Shown here piece after piece: positions 33,980 to 43,401 of a DNA stretch of 43,414 nucleotides (position 1 is the first letter of the stretch; each line of letters begins with the position of its first letter). The translations under genes were made by a program, and so were the position numbers. The notes under the pieces are model-generated. The model saw only the letters and a list, made by a program, of their open reading frames with translations. It searched no databases and was not told the origin of the DNA. This stretch comes from Candidatus Goldiibacteriota bacterium (GTDB lineage: Bacteria > Oederibacteriota > PGYV01), in contig JAFGWA010000036.1 in the NCBI GenBank assembly GCA_016937715.1, positions 1 to 43,414 of the forward strand, in the 5' to 3' direction.

Positions 33980-35872
33980 ATGAAAAAATACACCGTTTTA
34001 AACAGGGTAAACTTACCGTCAGATATAAAAAAACTTGACGCCGCGGAATTAAACACGCTTGCCGCCGAAGTCCGTTCATACATGACCGACGTTGTTTCCG
34101 TGACGGGCGGCCACCTTGCTTCGTCGCTTGGCGCCGTGGATGTCACCATAGCGCTGCTAAAATGCTTTAACGCGCCGGAAGATAAAATAGTATGGGACGT
34201 GGGGCACCAGTCATACGCGTATAAGATTCTTACTGGCAGAAAACACGCCTTTAAAACTTTAAGGCAATACGGCGGAATTTCCGGCTTTTTAAAAAGGGAT
34301 GAAAGCAGGTACGACGTTTTTGGCGCCGGCCATACATCCACTTCAATTTCAGCGGCAATGGGTTTTGCCAAAGCCCGCGATGTAAACAATAAAAAGAATT
34401 ATGTGACCGCCGTAATAGGCGACGCGTCGCTTGCCAACGGAATGGCGCTTGAAGCCATGAACCATATAGGTTCCGAAAAAACAGACATGCTTATAGTGGT
34501 TATAGACAACGAAATGTCAATTTCGCCCACTGTGGGCGCGCTGTCCACGCATTTAAACAGGATTATTTCCGGAAAATTCTATAATGACCTGCGCGCGTCC
34601 GCGAAAAACGTAATAGAAAAAATACCCAAAATAGGCGTGCCGGCTTCCCACGTAATCAAGCACCTTGAAGAAGGGGTTAAGTCTATTTTTTCACGCGGCA
34701 TTATCTTTGAAGACCTTGGTTTTATGTGTTACGGCCCGATAGACGGGCATGACATTGAACTTCTTTGTTTCGCCATTAACAATATGAAAATGATAAGAGG
34801 GCCCAAGCTGTTGCATGTTATAACAAAAAAAGGCAAAGGTTATGAACCGGCGGAAAAGAATCCCACGCTGTTTCACGGAATAGGCAGTTTTGACAGGGAA
34901 ACAGGCGAACCTGTAAAACCCAAAATATGCGGCACGGCTTATTCCAAAGTGTTCTCGGAAAAACTTGTACAGCTTGCCTCCAAAAACAAAAAAATAATCG
35001 CCATTGTGGCCGCAATGATAGAAGGCACCAATTTAACAAAGTTCAGGGACAAATTCCCGTCGCGTTTTTTTGACGTGGGCATAGCGGAAGAACACGCCGT
35101 AACTTTTGCGGCAGGCCTTGCCGCGGATGGTTTTAAACCGGTCGTTGCAATTTATTCCACCTTTATGCAGCGGGCTTACGACCAGATTATTCACGACACG
35201 GCAATGCAGAAACTTCCGGTAATCTTCGCGCTTGACCGCGCCGGTATTGTCGGCGAAGACGGCCCGACGCACCACGGCGCTTTTGACATCGCGTTTATGC
35301 GTTCCGTGCCCGGTATGGTGGTAATGGCGCCTTCGGACGCGGCAGAGCTTGAAAAGATGCTTGAAGCCGCCGCCGCTTATAACGAAGGGCCGGTAAGCAT
35401 CAGGTTTCCCCGCGGCGATTCATGGACATTTGACGCCAAAGACAATAAACCCGTAAAAATAGGCAAAGCTAAAATTATTAAGAAAGGCGGTTCGCTGACA
35501 ATTGTGTGCCTTGGGCATCCGCTGCCGGAAGTAATTAAAGCCGCGGCGCAGGCGGAAAAAAACAAAAGGGTTTCAATAGAAATTATTGACGCGCGTTTTG
35601 CCAAACCAATTGACGTTAAAACTATCCTTGCTTCCGTTGCAAAAACCGGGAAACTTATAACGGTGGAAGAAGGCGGAATAGAAGGCGGTTTTGGACAGGC
35701 GTTAATATCAGGCCTTCATCAGGCGGGGCTTAACAAATTTGAATCGCGTATAATTGCCATGCAGGACCGTTTTGCCGCGCAGGGAAAAATGAACATAATA
35801 AAACATGACTGCGGGCTTGACAGCGGCGGTATTTTAAAAGAAATTAATAAGATGCTTTTTAAAAGCAAATAA
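33980..35872 (+). CDS. dxs: 1-deoxy-D-xylulose-5-phosphate synthase
   Basis: A 630-residue thiamine-diphosphate enzyme that joins pyruvate and glyceraldehyde-3-phosphate, the first step of the MEP isoprenoid pathway. GGHLASSLG (active-site His), WDVGHQSYAYKILTGR, GAGHTSTSIS, the ThDP motif GDASLANGMALEAMN, VGIAEEHAVTFAAG (catalytic Glu), YSTFMQRAYDQIIHD and DGPTHHGAFD are all in their expected order; C-terminal transketolase domain from about 495. Length is standard. The start is 2 nt after the DUF212 gene with little Shine-Dalgarno, so it is probably coupled to it. Supplies precursors for IspA encoded just upstream. Confidence 0.96.
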   Translation: MKKYTVLNRVNLPSDIKKLDAAELNTLAAEVRSYMTDVVSVTGGHLASSLGAVDVTIALLKCFNAPEDKIVWDVGHQSYAYKILTGRKHAFKTLRQYGGISGFLKRDESRYDVFGAGHTSTSISAAMGFAKARDVNNKKNYVTAVIGDASLANGMALEAMNHIGSEKTDMLIVVIDNEMSISPTVGALSTHLNRIISGKFYNDLRASAKNVIEKIPKIGVPASHVIKHLEEGVKSIFSRGIIFEDLGFMCYGPIDGHDIELLCFAINNMKMIRGPKLLHVITKKGKGYEPAEKNPTLFHGIGSFDRETGEPVKPKICGTAYSKVFSEKLVQLASKNKKIIAIVAAMIEGTNLTKFRDKFPSRFFDVGIAEEHAVTFAAGLAADGFKPVVAIYSTFMQRAYDQIIHDTAMQKLPVIFALDRAGIVGEDGPTHHGAFDIAFMRSVPGMVVMAPSDAAELEKMLEAAAAYNEGPVSIRFPRGDSWTFDAKDNKPVKIGKAKIIKKGGSLTIVCLGHPLPEVIKAAAQAEKNKRVSIEIIDARFAKPIDVKTILASVAKTGKLITVEEGGIEGGFGQALISGLHQAGLNKFESRIIAMQDRFAAQGKMNIIKHDCGLDSGGILKEINKMLFKSK

Positions 35873-35884
35873 GGGGTTAATTTT

Positions 35885-37630
35885 ATGCTTTCGCGGATAA
35901 AGATTCAGAATTACGCGCTTTTAAAAGAGGTTGAAGTGGAATTTCACCCCGGCCTTAATATCTTAACCGGCGAGACCGGCGCGGGCAAATCCATTATAAT
36001 AGGCGCTCTTGACATCGCGCTGGGCGAACGCGGATACGTGGAAAACATCCGAACAGGCGAAGACAAAGCCGTAATTGAAGCCGTGTTTGATTTAACCAAA
36101 AATTCAGCTTTAAAAGCGCTGCTTAACAGCAAACTTGACGGCGCGGGAATAGAAACTTCAGAAGACACCCTTGTGATAAAAAGGGAGATAAACCGCAGTT
36201 CCAAAGGCAGGATATTTATCAACAACAACGCGGCTTCGCTGTCGCTTTTGCAGGAAATAGGGGTAATGCTTATAGACATTCACGGCCAGCACGAACACCA
36301 GTCGCTGTTAAAAAGCGAGGTTCACATAGGATTACTTGACGCCTATGCGGCGTCCGCCCCGCAGGTAATGAAAGTATCGGAATTATACGCGCGGTTTATG
36401 GAAATTGAGAGCGAAATAAAAAAGTTAACCGCGCTTGAATCTGAAAAGCAGGAAAAACTGGACATCTTAAATTATAGAATCGCGGAACTTACAGACGCGG
36501 CGCTGGTGTCGGACGAAGAAATGGAAGCCTTAAACGCGCGGCGCGAAAAAATGGCGCATTCTGAATCGTTAAAAACATCCGTTAATTCAATAATTAAGGC
36601 ATTATCCCCGGCCTCAGCTGATTTAGAAGGCGACGGGGCGATAGAACTTCTGGATAAGGCAAAAACCCACATTGAAGAGGTGGGTGAAATTGACAGAAAA
36701 GCCGCGCAGGAAATAATAACCATGGTGGACGACGCGCTTATTAAAGCGGAAGAAGCCAAAAGTTTTTTCCTTGAATACGTGGACACCATAGAATTTGACA
36801 GGGACGCGCTTGCCGAAACCGAAGAGCGCATTGAACTTATTGAGACTCTTATGAAAAAATATAAAAAAGACAGCGTGTCGGCGCTTATGTCCTACGCGAA
36901 AGAACTGGAAGAGGAAAAGAAAAAAACAGAACTTAATTCAGACACCATATCTTCCCTGGAAGCGCAGAGAAAAAATGTCCTGAAAGACCTTTCCGCAAAG
37001 TGTATCGCCTTATCAGAACTGCGCCATAAAAAATCAGCCGAACTTGGCAAAAAGATAGAGGATGAATTAAAAGGGCTTGGGATTTCCAAAGCTTCTTTTG
37101 AAGTAAGGGTAACCGAACCCGAAGCCGAAAACAGCCGTATATTTGTTGACCTTGCCGGAAAAAAAGTAAAACTGTCCGCCGACGGAATAAATCAGGTGGA
37201 ATTCATGATATCGTTAAACGCCGGCGAGGAATTAAAACCGCTTGTAAAAGTGGCTTCCGGCGGCGAAGTTTCCAGGATAATGCTTTCAATTAAAAATATA
37301 CTGTCCGGCGCCGATACAATTCCTGTCCTGGTCTTTGACGAAATAGACACAGGAATCAGCGGCAAAGTGGCGCAGGCAACAGGAAAAAAGTTAAAAGAAA
37401 TTTCAAAAAACAAACAGCTTATCTGCATCACGCACCTGCCGCAGATAGCGGCTTTTTCAGACGTCCATTATTCCGTGACAAAGGGCACACAGTCCGGAAA
37501 AACACACACGGCTATTAACCGGCTTTCGCCCGAAGAAAAAGTGACAGAAGTGGCTAAACTTTTAAGCGGCGAAACCGTTACAGACGCGTCGCTTAATGCC
37601 GCGCGCGATTTAATAAATGAAGCCGTATAG
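35885..37630 (+). CDS. recN: DNA repair ATPase RecN
   Basis: A 581-residue SMC-like protein acting at double-strand breaks. Walker A GETGAGKS lies near residue 30; the family motif DIHGQHEHQSLL near 133; two coiled-coil arms span about 160-225 and 300-385; the ABC signature ASGGEVSRIMLSIK and Walker B PVLVFDEIDTGISG are near 458-495, with ITHLPQIAAFSD after them. It begins 12 nt after dxs behind aagggg. It sits in the same run as xseA and xseB, so DNA repair genes are co-transcribed with isoprenoid genes here. Confidence 0.95.
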   Translation: MLSRIKIQNYALLKEVEVEFHPGLNILTGETGAGKSIIIGALDIALGERGYVENIRTGEDKAVIEAVFDLTKNSALKALLNSKLDGAGIETSEDTLVIKREINRSSKGRIFINNNAASLSLLQEIGVMLIDIHGQHEHQSLLKSEVHIGLLDAYAASAPQVMKVSELYARFMEIESEIKKLTALESEKQEKLDILNYRIAELTDAALVSDEEMEALNARREKMAHSESLKTSVNSIIKALSPASADLEGDGAIELLDKAKTHIEEVGEIDRKAAQEIITMVDDALIKAEEAKSFFLEYVDTIEFDRDALAETEERIELIETLMKKYKKDSVSALMSYAKELEEEKKKTELNSDTISSLEAQRKNVLKDLSAKCIALSELRHKKSAELGKKIEDELKGLGISKASFEVRVTEPEAENSRIFVDLAGKKVKLSADGINQVEFMISLNAGEELKPLVKVASGGEVSRIMLSIKNILSGADTIPVLVFDEIDTGISGKVAQATGKKLKEISKNKQLICITHLPQIAAFSDVHYSVTKGTQSGKTHTAINRLSPEEKVTEVAKLLSGETVTDASLNAARDLINEAV

Positions 37631-37642
37631 CGCGGGCGCGCC

Positions 37643-39655
37643 ATGGCTGTAATTCTTTCCGTTATATCCCTTATTTTATTATTTCTATTTATACTTACCG
37701 CGCCGCCCACGATATATTTCGGCGACAGCGGGGAACTGGCAGCCGCGGCATATAATCTTGGCATCGGGCACCCGCCCGGGTATCCTTTATTCACGCTTAT
37801 GGAAAAACTGTTTTCATATCTTCCGGCGGGCGACATTGCTTTTAGAATGAATCTTATGTCAGGCTTTTTTGCCGTGCTTGTTTTTATAATGCTTTATTTT
37901 ACCGTCAAAGAGTTTATATCATACGCGGGGCTGCTGCGGGGAAAGCCGGCTTTTAAAGAAACCGGCAGCGTATTAAATTTTACGGCGGTAATTACATCCC
38001 TTATTTATGTTTTATCGGGTATTTTTTGGGAAGTAAGCCTTAATATCAAGGGCGGAATTTATACAATGGCGCATTTCGGGTATGTGCTTGCGCTATATTC
38101 GCTTATCAGATACTTATCAACAAAAAAAATAAAATGGTTTTACTTTCTTGCATTCACCTGCGGTTTATTGCCTGTTTTTCACCAGACCACGCTTGTCCTG
38201 GTAATTGCCGTATTATCAGCCGCCCTTTTCGCCGGCAGGGGAAAACTTAAACCGGGCAGCATTATCGCGTCTTTCTTTCTTTTACTGACCGCGGCCGCCA
38301 CCCCTTATCTTTATCTGTTTATAAGGCATTCACCGCATTCATCCGTTGTATGGTTTGAAATCAGCACATTTACCGATATTATGAACCACATACAAAGAAC
38401 GGCATACTTAAATGCCGTTTCTGTCCCTTTATCATTAAATTCCGCCGTATTAAAAACAACCCTGTACATACAGCAGCTTTTCACACAGTACAATGTTTTT
38501 TTAATCCCCGTTATAATCGGATTTATTGCGGTTTTTAAAAACAATAAAAAACTTTTTTTTGTATCCGCCGGTTTTATCCTTGTCAACTACTGCGCCCTTA
38601 TTTATTTTACCGACAATACTTTTTCGCCCGTATTCATTTATGTTAACAGGGCTTTCTACCTTTTAAATGACATAATACTGATTATCATCGGCGGCGCGGG
38701 GCTTTATTACGCCGTAAATTTACTGAAAGAAAAACAGGGGATAAACAGTGTTTTTTCGCTGTCGCTGGTACTTGTTATCCCCGTGATACAGCTGCTTTCA
38801 AACTTTCCCGCAAACAATCACGCGCGAAAATTCTTCGCTTATGACCACGCGGTTAATATCATGAAAACATTAAAGCCGGGTGATATCTTATTTTCAAAAA
38901 CAGATCAGCCTTCCTTTAACATCCAGTACCTGCATTATGTAAAAAATAAATACAGGGATATCAAAGCGTATGATGTTAACGGCAATGTGCTTGACCATTC
39001 TATTTACAGCCATATACCAAGGCGGGCATTGACAGCCCAAATGCAGAAGGGCATAGAGACAAAAATTGTGCTTGATAATCCCGGCAAAGTTTATAATTTT
39101 GACCTTATGGCGTACCCGGAACACGATTTATACACAGCCAAATACGGCATAATAGGAAGCGTCACTTTAACGGGCAAAAGCATTCCCGGCGACAGCGCCG
39201 TTATGAAACTTATAACTTTAAGGGATTATTTTACCGGCCATAAGCTTGATTATTTCTACAGGGAAACCATAGCCAGGTATTTCTGCCGGCTTGCCCAATA
39301 TGCCATGCGTGACAATGACGGCGAAAAAGCGCGCATGTACTTAACCGAAGCGGAAAAAGCCGCTCCCGATGCCGCCGTTATCATAAAACTTATCGCTTCC
39401 GTTTACTTTTATGACGCCAGGGACCTGCCGGCAACGTTAAGTTATCTGGAAAAAGCCGTGCTTATGGACCCTTATGACTTTCAGGCAATACGGCTTATGG
39501 TCTTTATCTACAGCAAAGCCGCGCCTCCGGCGGTGCCGCAGATGATTAAATGGCTGGAATACGAATACAGGCATCAAAGCAGCGCTCAGCGCAGAGCGGA
39601 AATTGCCTCAAAAATATCGGTTCTAAAATCCGGCGGGATGATAGATCCCCGGTAA
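37643..39655 (+). CDS. DUF2723-type membrane protein, possible glycosyltransferase
   Basis: A 670-residue polytopic membrane protein. The N-terminal DUF2723 motif FGDSGELAAAAYNLGIGHPP (about 27-46) recalls GT-C-type transferases related to protein O-mannosyltransferases, with an acidic residue in the first periplasmic loop. About ten membrane segments occupy residues 1-390; the C-terminal 280 residues are soluble, with TPR-like helices near 530-640 (KARMYLTEAEKAAPDAAV, YLEKAVLMDPYDF). It starts 12 nt after recN without a good Shine-Dalgarno, as the last gene of the long run. A role in glycosylating exported proteins such as the Thr-rich GH74 enzyme is an attractive but untested inference. Confidence 0.78.
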   Translation: MAVILSVISLILLFLFILTAPPTIYFGDSGELAAAAYNLGIGHPPGYPLFTLMEKLFSYLPAGDIAFRMNLMSGFFAVLVFIMLYFTVKEFISYAGLLRGKPAFKETGSVLNFTAVITSLIYVLSGIFWEVSLNIKGGIYTMAHFGYVLALYSLIRYLSTKKIKWFYFLAFTCGLLPVFHQTTLVLVIAVLSAALFAGRGKLKPGSIIASFFLLLTAAATPYLYLFIRHSPHSSVVWFEISTFTDIMNHIQRTAYLNAVSVPLSLNSAVLKTTLYIQQLFTQYNVFLIPVIIGFIAVFKNNKKLFFVSAGFILVNYCALIYFTDNTFSPVFIYVNRAFYLLNDIILIIIGGAGLYYAVNLLKEKQGINSVFSLSLVLVIPVIQLLSNFPANNHARKFFAYDHAVNIMKTLKPGDILFSKTDQPSFNIQYLHYVKNKYRDIKAYDVNGNVLDHSIYSHIPRRALTAQMQKGIETKIVLDNPGKVYNFDLMAYPEHDLYTAKYGIIGSVTLTGKSIPGDSAVMKLITLRDYFTGHKLDYFYRETIARYFCRLAQYAMRDNDGEKARMYLTEAEKAAPDAAVIIKLIASVYFYDARDLPATLSYLEKAVLMDPYDFQAIRLMVFIYSKAAPPAVPQMIKWLEYEYRHQSSAQRRAEIASKISVLKSGGMIDPR

Positions 39656-39695
39656 TAAGCCTTATTCCGCCCGAATAATAAATTACGGTTTGCAA

Positions 39696-39724
39696 TTTAC
39701 AATTATCCTTCACTTTGTTAATAT
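39696..39724 (+). promoter_or_regulatory. Possible promoter for the TPR gene
   Basis: TTTACA at 39696-39701, a 17-bp spacer, TAATAT at 39719-39724 (four of six). It lies 35 bp before the GTG start, in the only sizeable gap since 29661. Confidence 0.4.
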
Positions 39725-39758
39725 GTTTTAACTAATTTAATCATGGAGGAAACAAACT

Positions 39759-41063
39759 GTGACTGTAAAAGAATTTCTTAAACTTGACAGCGAAATCAGA
39801 AAAAAAACATCCTGTGCGGCGCCTTCCTGTTTTATAAGTTTTTCTGATGATGATAAGAAATGTGCTGCCGCGATGGAAGCGGCAAAAAAGGCGCTTGAAA
39901 GCGATAAAGAAGACTGTGACGCCCTTTTATTAAAAGGCAAACTGCTTGCGTCATCGGGCAATTTCACAGAAGCGGAAGAAAATTTTAAAGAAGGCCTTCA
40001 TTCCACAAAAGATAAAAACCTTTTTCTTTTCTGCATAGCCGATATACAGTACAACAGGGGAGATATAGAAGAAGCAAAAGCCACAATAAAAACAGCTTCC
40101 GCCGATTATCCGTACATATCTTTAATGCTTGGGCGCCTTTATTTTTCTTCTGATAAACTTGAAGAATCAGAGAAAGAATATAAAATGGCAATTTCCGGAA
40201 TAAAAAAATGCGCGGAAGCGCACGTCGGCCTTGGCGGCGTCTATGTCACATTGGGAAACTTAAAAAAAGCCGCCGCCGAACACAAAGCGGCGATACTTAT
40301 CAACCCGGAATATTCGGACGCGCGTTCCGGCAAGGCATGGATATGTTATTTTATGAACGATTTTAAATCCGCGGAGAAACACTTCCTTAAATCCGCTGAA
40401 ATAAGCCCCAATCAGCCTGACAATTACATAGGGCTGGGCTGGGTTTATTACAAACTTGGCCGCTATGACGACGCTAAAAAAGAATTTTTAAAAGCCGCGG
40501 AAATGAATCCCAAAGACCCCGATGCTTTTATAGGGCTTGGCTGGTCGGATTATCAGAAAAGGTCTGTAAGCAGGGCCAACCTGCTGGACGCGGAAGGTTA
40601 CTTCAGGAAAGCGGCGGAATTAAACCCGCAGTACGCGGACACCCACATAGGGCTTGGATGGGCGTGTTCGGAGCTTGACAGGTTAAAAGACGCCGAAAAA
40701 TCATTTTTAAAAGCGCTTGAAATTCACCCTGAATATGATGATGTTTACGTGGGCCTTGGCTGGGTGCATTACAAAAACAGAAAATTCGCGGAAGCGGAGA
40801 AAAGTTTTAAAAAAGCCGCGGAATTTGATTCAAAAGACCCTGATTCTTATGTGGGGCTTGCGTGGACCGCCTTTATGCAGGATAAATATAAAGATGCCGA
40901 AAAATATTTTTTAACCGCGCTGAAAAATAAACCGGGTCACAAAGAAGCCTCCGCGGGGCTGGCTGAAGTTTACCTGAAAACAGGAAATAAAGCCAAAGCA
41001 AAAAAATATCTTGGTAAAATCAAAAGCCCTGATACAAAAATAAAATACGGAAAACAGATTTAA
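39759..41063 (+). CDS. Tetratricopeptide repeat protein
   Basis: A 434-residue soluble protein made almost wholly of TPR units (about eleven, 34-residue period) from residue 30 to the end. Several adjacent repeats share the start YxGLGWxYYK (for example YIGLGWVYYKLGRYDDAKK and VYVGLGWVHYKNRKFAEAEK), so they arose by recent internal duplication. One unit near residues 270-285 has an insertion (KRSVSRANLLDAE). No signal peptide. GTG start behind atggagga. It would act as a protein-protein scaffold; its partner is unknown. It is convergent with the O-antigen-ligase-like gene (3 bp between the stops), whose product also ends in TPR-like helices. Confidence 0.85.
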   Translation: MTVKEFLKLDSEIRKKTSCAAPSCFISFSDDDKKCAAAMEAAKKALESDKEDCDALLLKGKLLASSGNFTEAEENFKEGLHSTKDKNLFLFCIADIQYNRGDIEEAKATIKTASADYPYISLMLGRLYFSSDKLEESEKEYKMAISGIKKCAEAHVGLGGVYVTLGNLKKAAAEHKAAILINPEYSDARSGKAWICYFMNDFKSAEKHFLKSAEISPNQPDNYIGLGWVYYKLGRYDDAKKEFLKAAEMNPKDPDAFIGLGWSDYQKRSVSRANLLDAEGYFRKAAELNPQYADTHIGLGWACSELDRLKDAEKSFLKALEIHPEYDDVYVGLGWVHYKNRKFAEAEKSFKKAAEFDSKDPDSYVGLAWTAFMQDKYKDAEKYFLTALKNKPGHKEASAGLAEVYLKTGNKAKAKKYLGKIKSPDTKIKYGKQI

Positions 41064-41066
41064 AAC

Positions 41067-43280
41067 CTATTTTTTAAGGTCTTTAAGTATTTTTTCCGCG
41101 TCTTCCCGCTGCTTAAAATCGGGCTTCTTTAAAAGCAGTTCGTTAAGCGCCGCAATGGCTTCCTGTTTTTGACCCAGCGTCGCCGCCGTAACACCTATGT
41201 TATAAAGGCATTCGTAAAAATCCGGCTTAAATTCAAATGACCGTTTGTAATGATAAAGGGCGTTAGTATAATCACGGTTTCCGAATAATATATTTCCCAG
41301 TGTAAAATTAGCCGTCGCGGAAAGCTGTTTGTCATACATCTCTATTTTTTCAAGCATAGGCATAATTTTATCGCCGCGGCCTGTTTTAAGATAAAGGTCA
41401 AGCAGGTTGTTATAAAACAATGCGGTGACAGGGGCGCGTTTTACCGCCTGAATATAATCTTCTTCCGCAAGCGTAAAATATTTCGGGTCCTGTATTTCGC
41501 CAAGAAGGGCATGAACCCTTCCCGAATTTCCCCAGTAATACGCGTTCATGGAATTTAATTCAGACCCTCTCTTGTACGACTTTTCCGCCATTAACAGCAG
41601 TTTTACTTTGGACTCTTTATCCTGATACATCATGGCAAGCCGCTCGTAAGCCAGCCCAAGATACACATGGTACTTAACCTCACCCGGGCATTTTTCAACG
41701 GACATTTCATGCTGTTTAACCGCAAGGTCCCATCTGTTGTGAAGGGAACCGTAAAGTTTGCCCATATTGTAATTGACATCAGCGCTGTAAACGTTATACG
41801 CCTTAAAACATAAAAATACTGACAGCACCGCGGCGCCGCACATAAGCGCCGGTGCAAAAAGCCCCGCTTTTTCGCGGTCATAAAGTTTTATTACGGCAGC
41901 CGGAAGCCTTTTTACCGACGCGTAATCCAAAGCGTGTATTGCCATTATCAGGTAGAAAGTGGTATTGATGGCGGCGACGCCAAAGCTGAACATATTCTGA
42001 ACAAGGTAACCGACAGACGCCGCAAAAAGGCCAAGAGAAAGTATCCTGTAGTTATACTCTTCAATTCTTTTAAAAGACCTGTACCAGGAAAGCAGATAGA
42101 GCCATATCATCATCAAGTAAATTCCAAGGCTTATAAGCCCCATTGTGGCGGCGATATTTAAAAGTTCGTTATGCGCGGTCCTTGACGACACATTGGCGCC
42201 GTCAATCTGAGCGAAGTCAGACCCTTCGTACGCGGGAAAAACCGCTTTAAAGGTGTCAACCCCAAAACCAAGTACCGGTTTATCCTTAATCATTTTTACC
42301 GCGGGAATCCAGATATGAAGGCGCGACTGCTGTAAACTGCCCGGAATATCGGCGATTGAAGATACAATTCTGTTTGTGGCGTCTTTGCCGGCTGTTAAAC
42401 TTAATATCACGGCTGCCGCAAGCACTGCAGATACCGCGGCAATCCATATTTTATGCGAACTTACTGCTTTTAATATACCGCCGCTGTTCAGGCTGCTGTT
42501 TTTAAGAAACACTTTTATTCCATATATCAGAAATACCATCATTGAAAAAACAAAACCTAAAAACGGCCCGCGGCTCTGGGTTCCGAATAGCGCGATATAT
42601 TCGCCCACAAACAGCAGCCCAAGAAGCGCCATGTAGCCTTTTTTGCCCGCCTTTGCCGCCTGAATAAAAAACGCGACAGTAATCGGAATCACCATAATAA
42701 TAAATGCGCCCAGAAAGTTCGGGTTTCCCATACTGGCAAAATACCGCCCTTTAATCACGGAAGCATCACTCCACTTTATAAAATCATACCCCGCAAACTG
42801 CATCAGGGAATATACTGTGATAAACAATCCCGACAAAGCAATTGTTAAAGCCGCGTAATTTACCTGTTTTTTTGTTTTTATAAACTGCGTGGCGATAAAA
42901 TACAGCGCCACATAGTTCAGGTTGGAAAGGGAACCCGCGAAGTTTTCATACTCGCCGCGGAAACTTAAATGCGGCGAAAAGCTGGTAAAGGTAGTGACGA
43001 TATTCATCAAAGCCCATAAAAGCATCGGGATGTCCAGCACCATGGGCTTGTATTCAATGCGCCCTTCGCTGAATATCTTAACAAGCCAGGTGCCAAGCAT
43101 TAAGGATGTTAATATCCTAAGCAGGGTAAGCTTCGGCATTTCAAACTGGTCGTATGACTTTATATTAAAGTAAAGCGGCACAAGAAAAACCGCCGCCATC
43201 AAAAGCCAGAATATAATATTTCCATAAACATCCGGTTTAACCGGCAAGTTGTTATCTTTAATGTGTTTGTCTTTAGCCAT
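41067..43280 (-). CDS. O-antigen ligase/polymerase family protein with TPR tail
   Basis: A 737-residue protein. I take the ATG at 43280 (MAKDKHIKD) because a strong Shine-Dalgarno (ggaggag) precedes it; an in-frame ATG at 43298 is less well placed. About twelve membrane segments lie in residues 15-500, with the Wzy_C/WaaL pattern GRYFASMGNPNFLGAF and the ligase-loop sequence SRTAHNELLNIAATMG (His in the large periplasmic loop). Residues about 510-737 are TPR-like (YHVYLGLAYERLA, FYECLYNIGVTAATLGQKQEA). Members polymerise or ligate surface polysaccharide from lipid carriers at the outer face of the inner membrane; some instead glycosylate proteins. Which applies is not visible. It has its own well-formed promoter. 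Confidence 0.85.
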   Translation of the reverse strand: MAKDKHIKDNNLPVKPDVYGNIIFWLLMAAVFLVPLYFNIKSYDQFEMPKLTLLRILTSLMLGTWLVKIFSEGRIEYKPMVLDIPMLLWALMNIVTTFTSFSPHLSFRGEYENFAGSLSNLNYVALYFIATQFIKTKKQVNYAALTIALSGLFITVYSLMQFAGYDFIKWSDASVIKGRYFASMGNPNFLGAFIIMVIPITVAFFIQAAKAGKKGYMALLGLLFVGEYIALFGTQSRGPFLGFVFSMMVFLIYGIKVFLKNSSLNSGGILKAVSSHKIWIAAVSAVLAAAVILSLTAGKDATNRIVSSIADIPGSLQQSRLHIWIPAVKMIKDKPVLGFGVDTFKAVFPAYEGSDFAQIDGANVSSRTAHNELLNIAATMGLISLGIYLMMIWLYLLSWYRSFKRIEEYNYRILSLGLFAASVGYLVQNMFSFGVAAINTTFYLIMAIHALDYASVKRLPAAVIKLYDREKAGLFAPALMCGAAVLSVFLCFKAYNVYSADVNYNMGKLYGSLHNRWDLAVKQHEMSVEKCPGEVKYHVYLGLAYERLAMMYQDKESKVKLLLMAEKSYKRGSELNSMNAYYWGNSGRVHALLGEIQDPKYFTLAEEDYIQAVKRAPVTALFYNNLLDLYLKTGRGDKIMPMLEKIEMYDKQLSATANFTLGNILFGNRDYTNALYHYKRSFEFKPDFYECLYNIGVTAATLGQKQEAIAALNELLLKKPDFKQREDAEKILKDLKK

Positions 43281-43317
43281 TTTCTCCTCCGTTTTCATAT
43301 CCTTTAAAATTCATAAC

Positions 43318-43346
43318 AGTATAAATACTGTTTAAATATTAGTCAA
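43318..43346 (-). promoter_or_regulatory. Sigma70-type promoter of the ligase gene
   Basis: Read on the minus strand: TTGACT (43346-43341), a 17-bp spacer, TATACT (43323-43318). Start of transcription is expected near 43311, giving a leader of about 30 nt. Just upstream of the -35 box the word atgctaag occurs twice, 11 bp apart (plus-strand cttagcat at 43359-43366 and 43370-43377), a possible activator site. Confidence 0.7.
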
Positions 43347-43401
43347 TTCAAATAAGTTCTTAGCATAGTCTTAGCATGGTTTTGTCCTCGTATCGGTTTG
43401 T

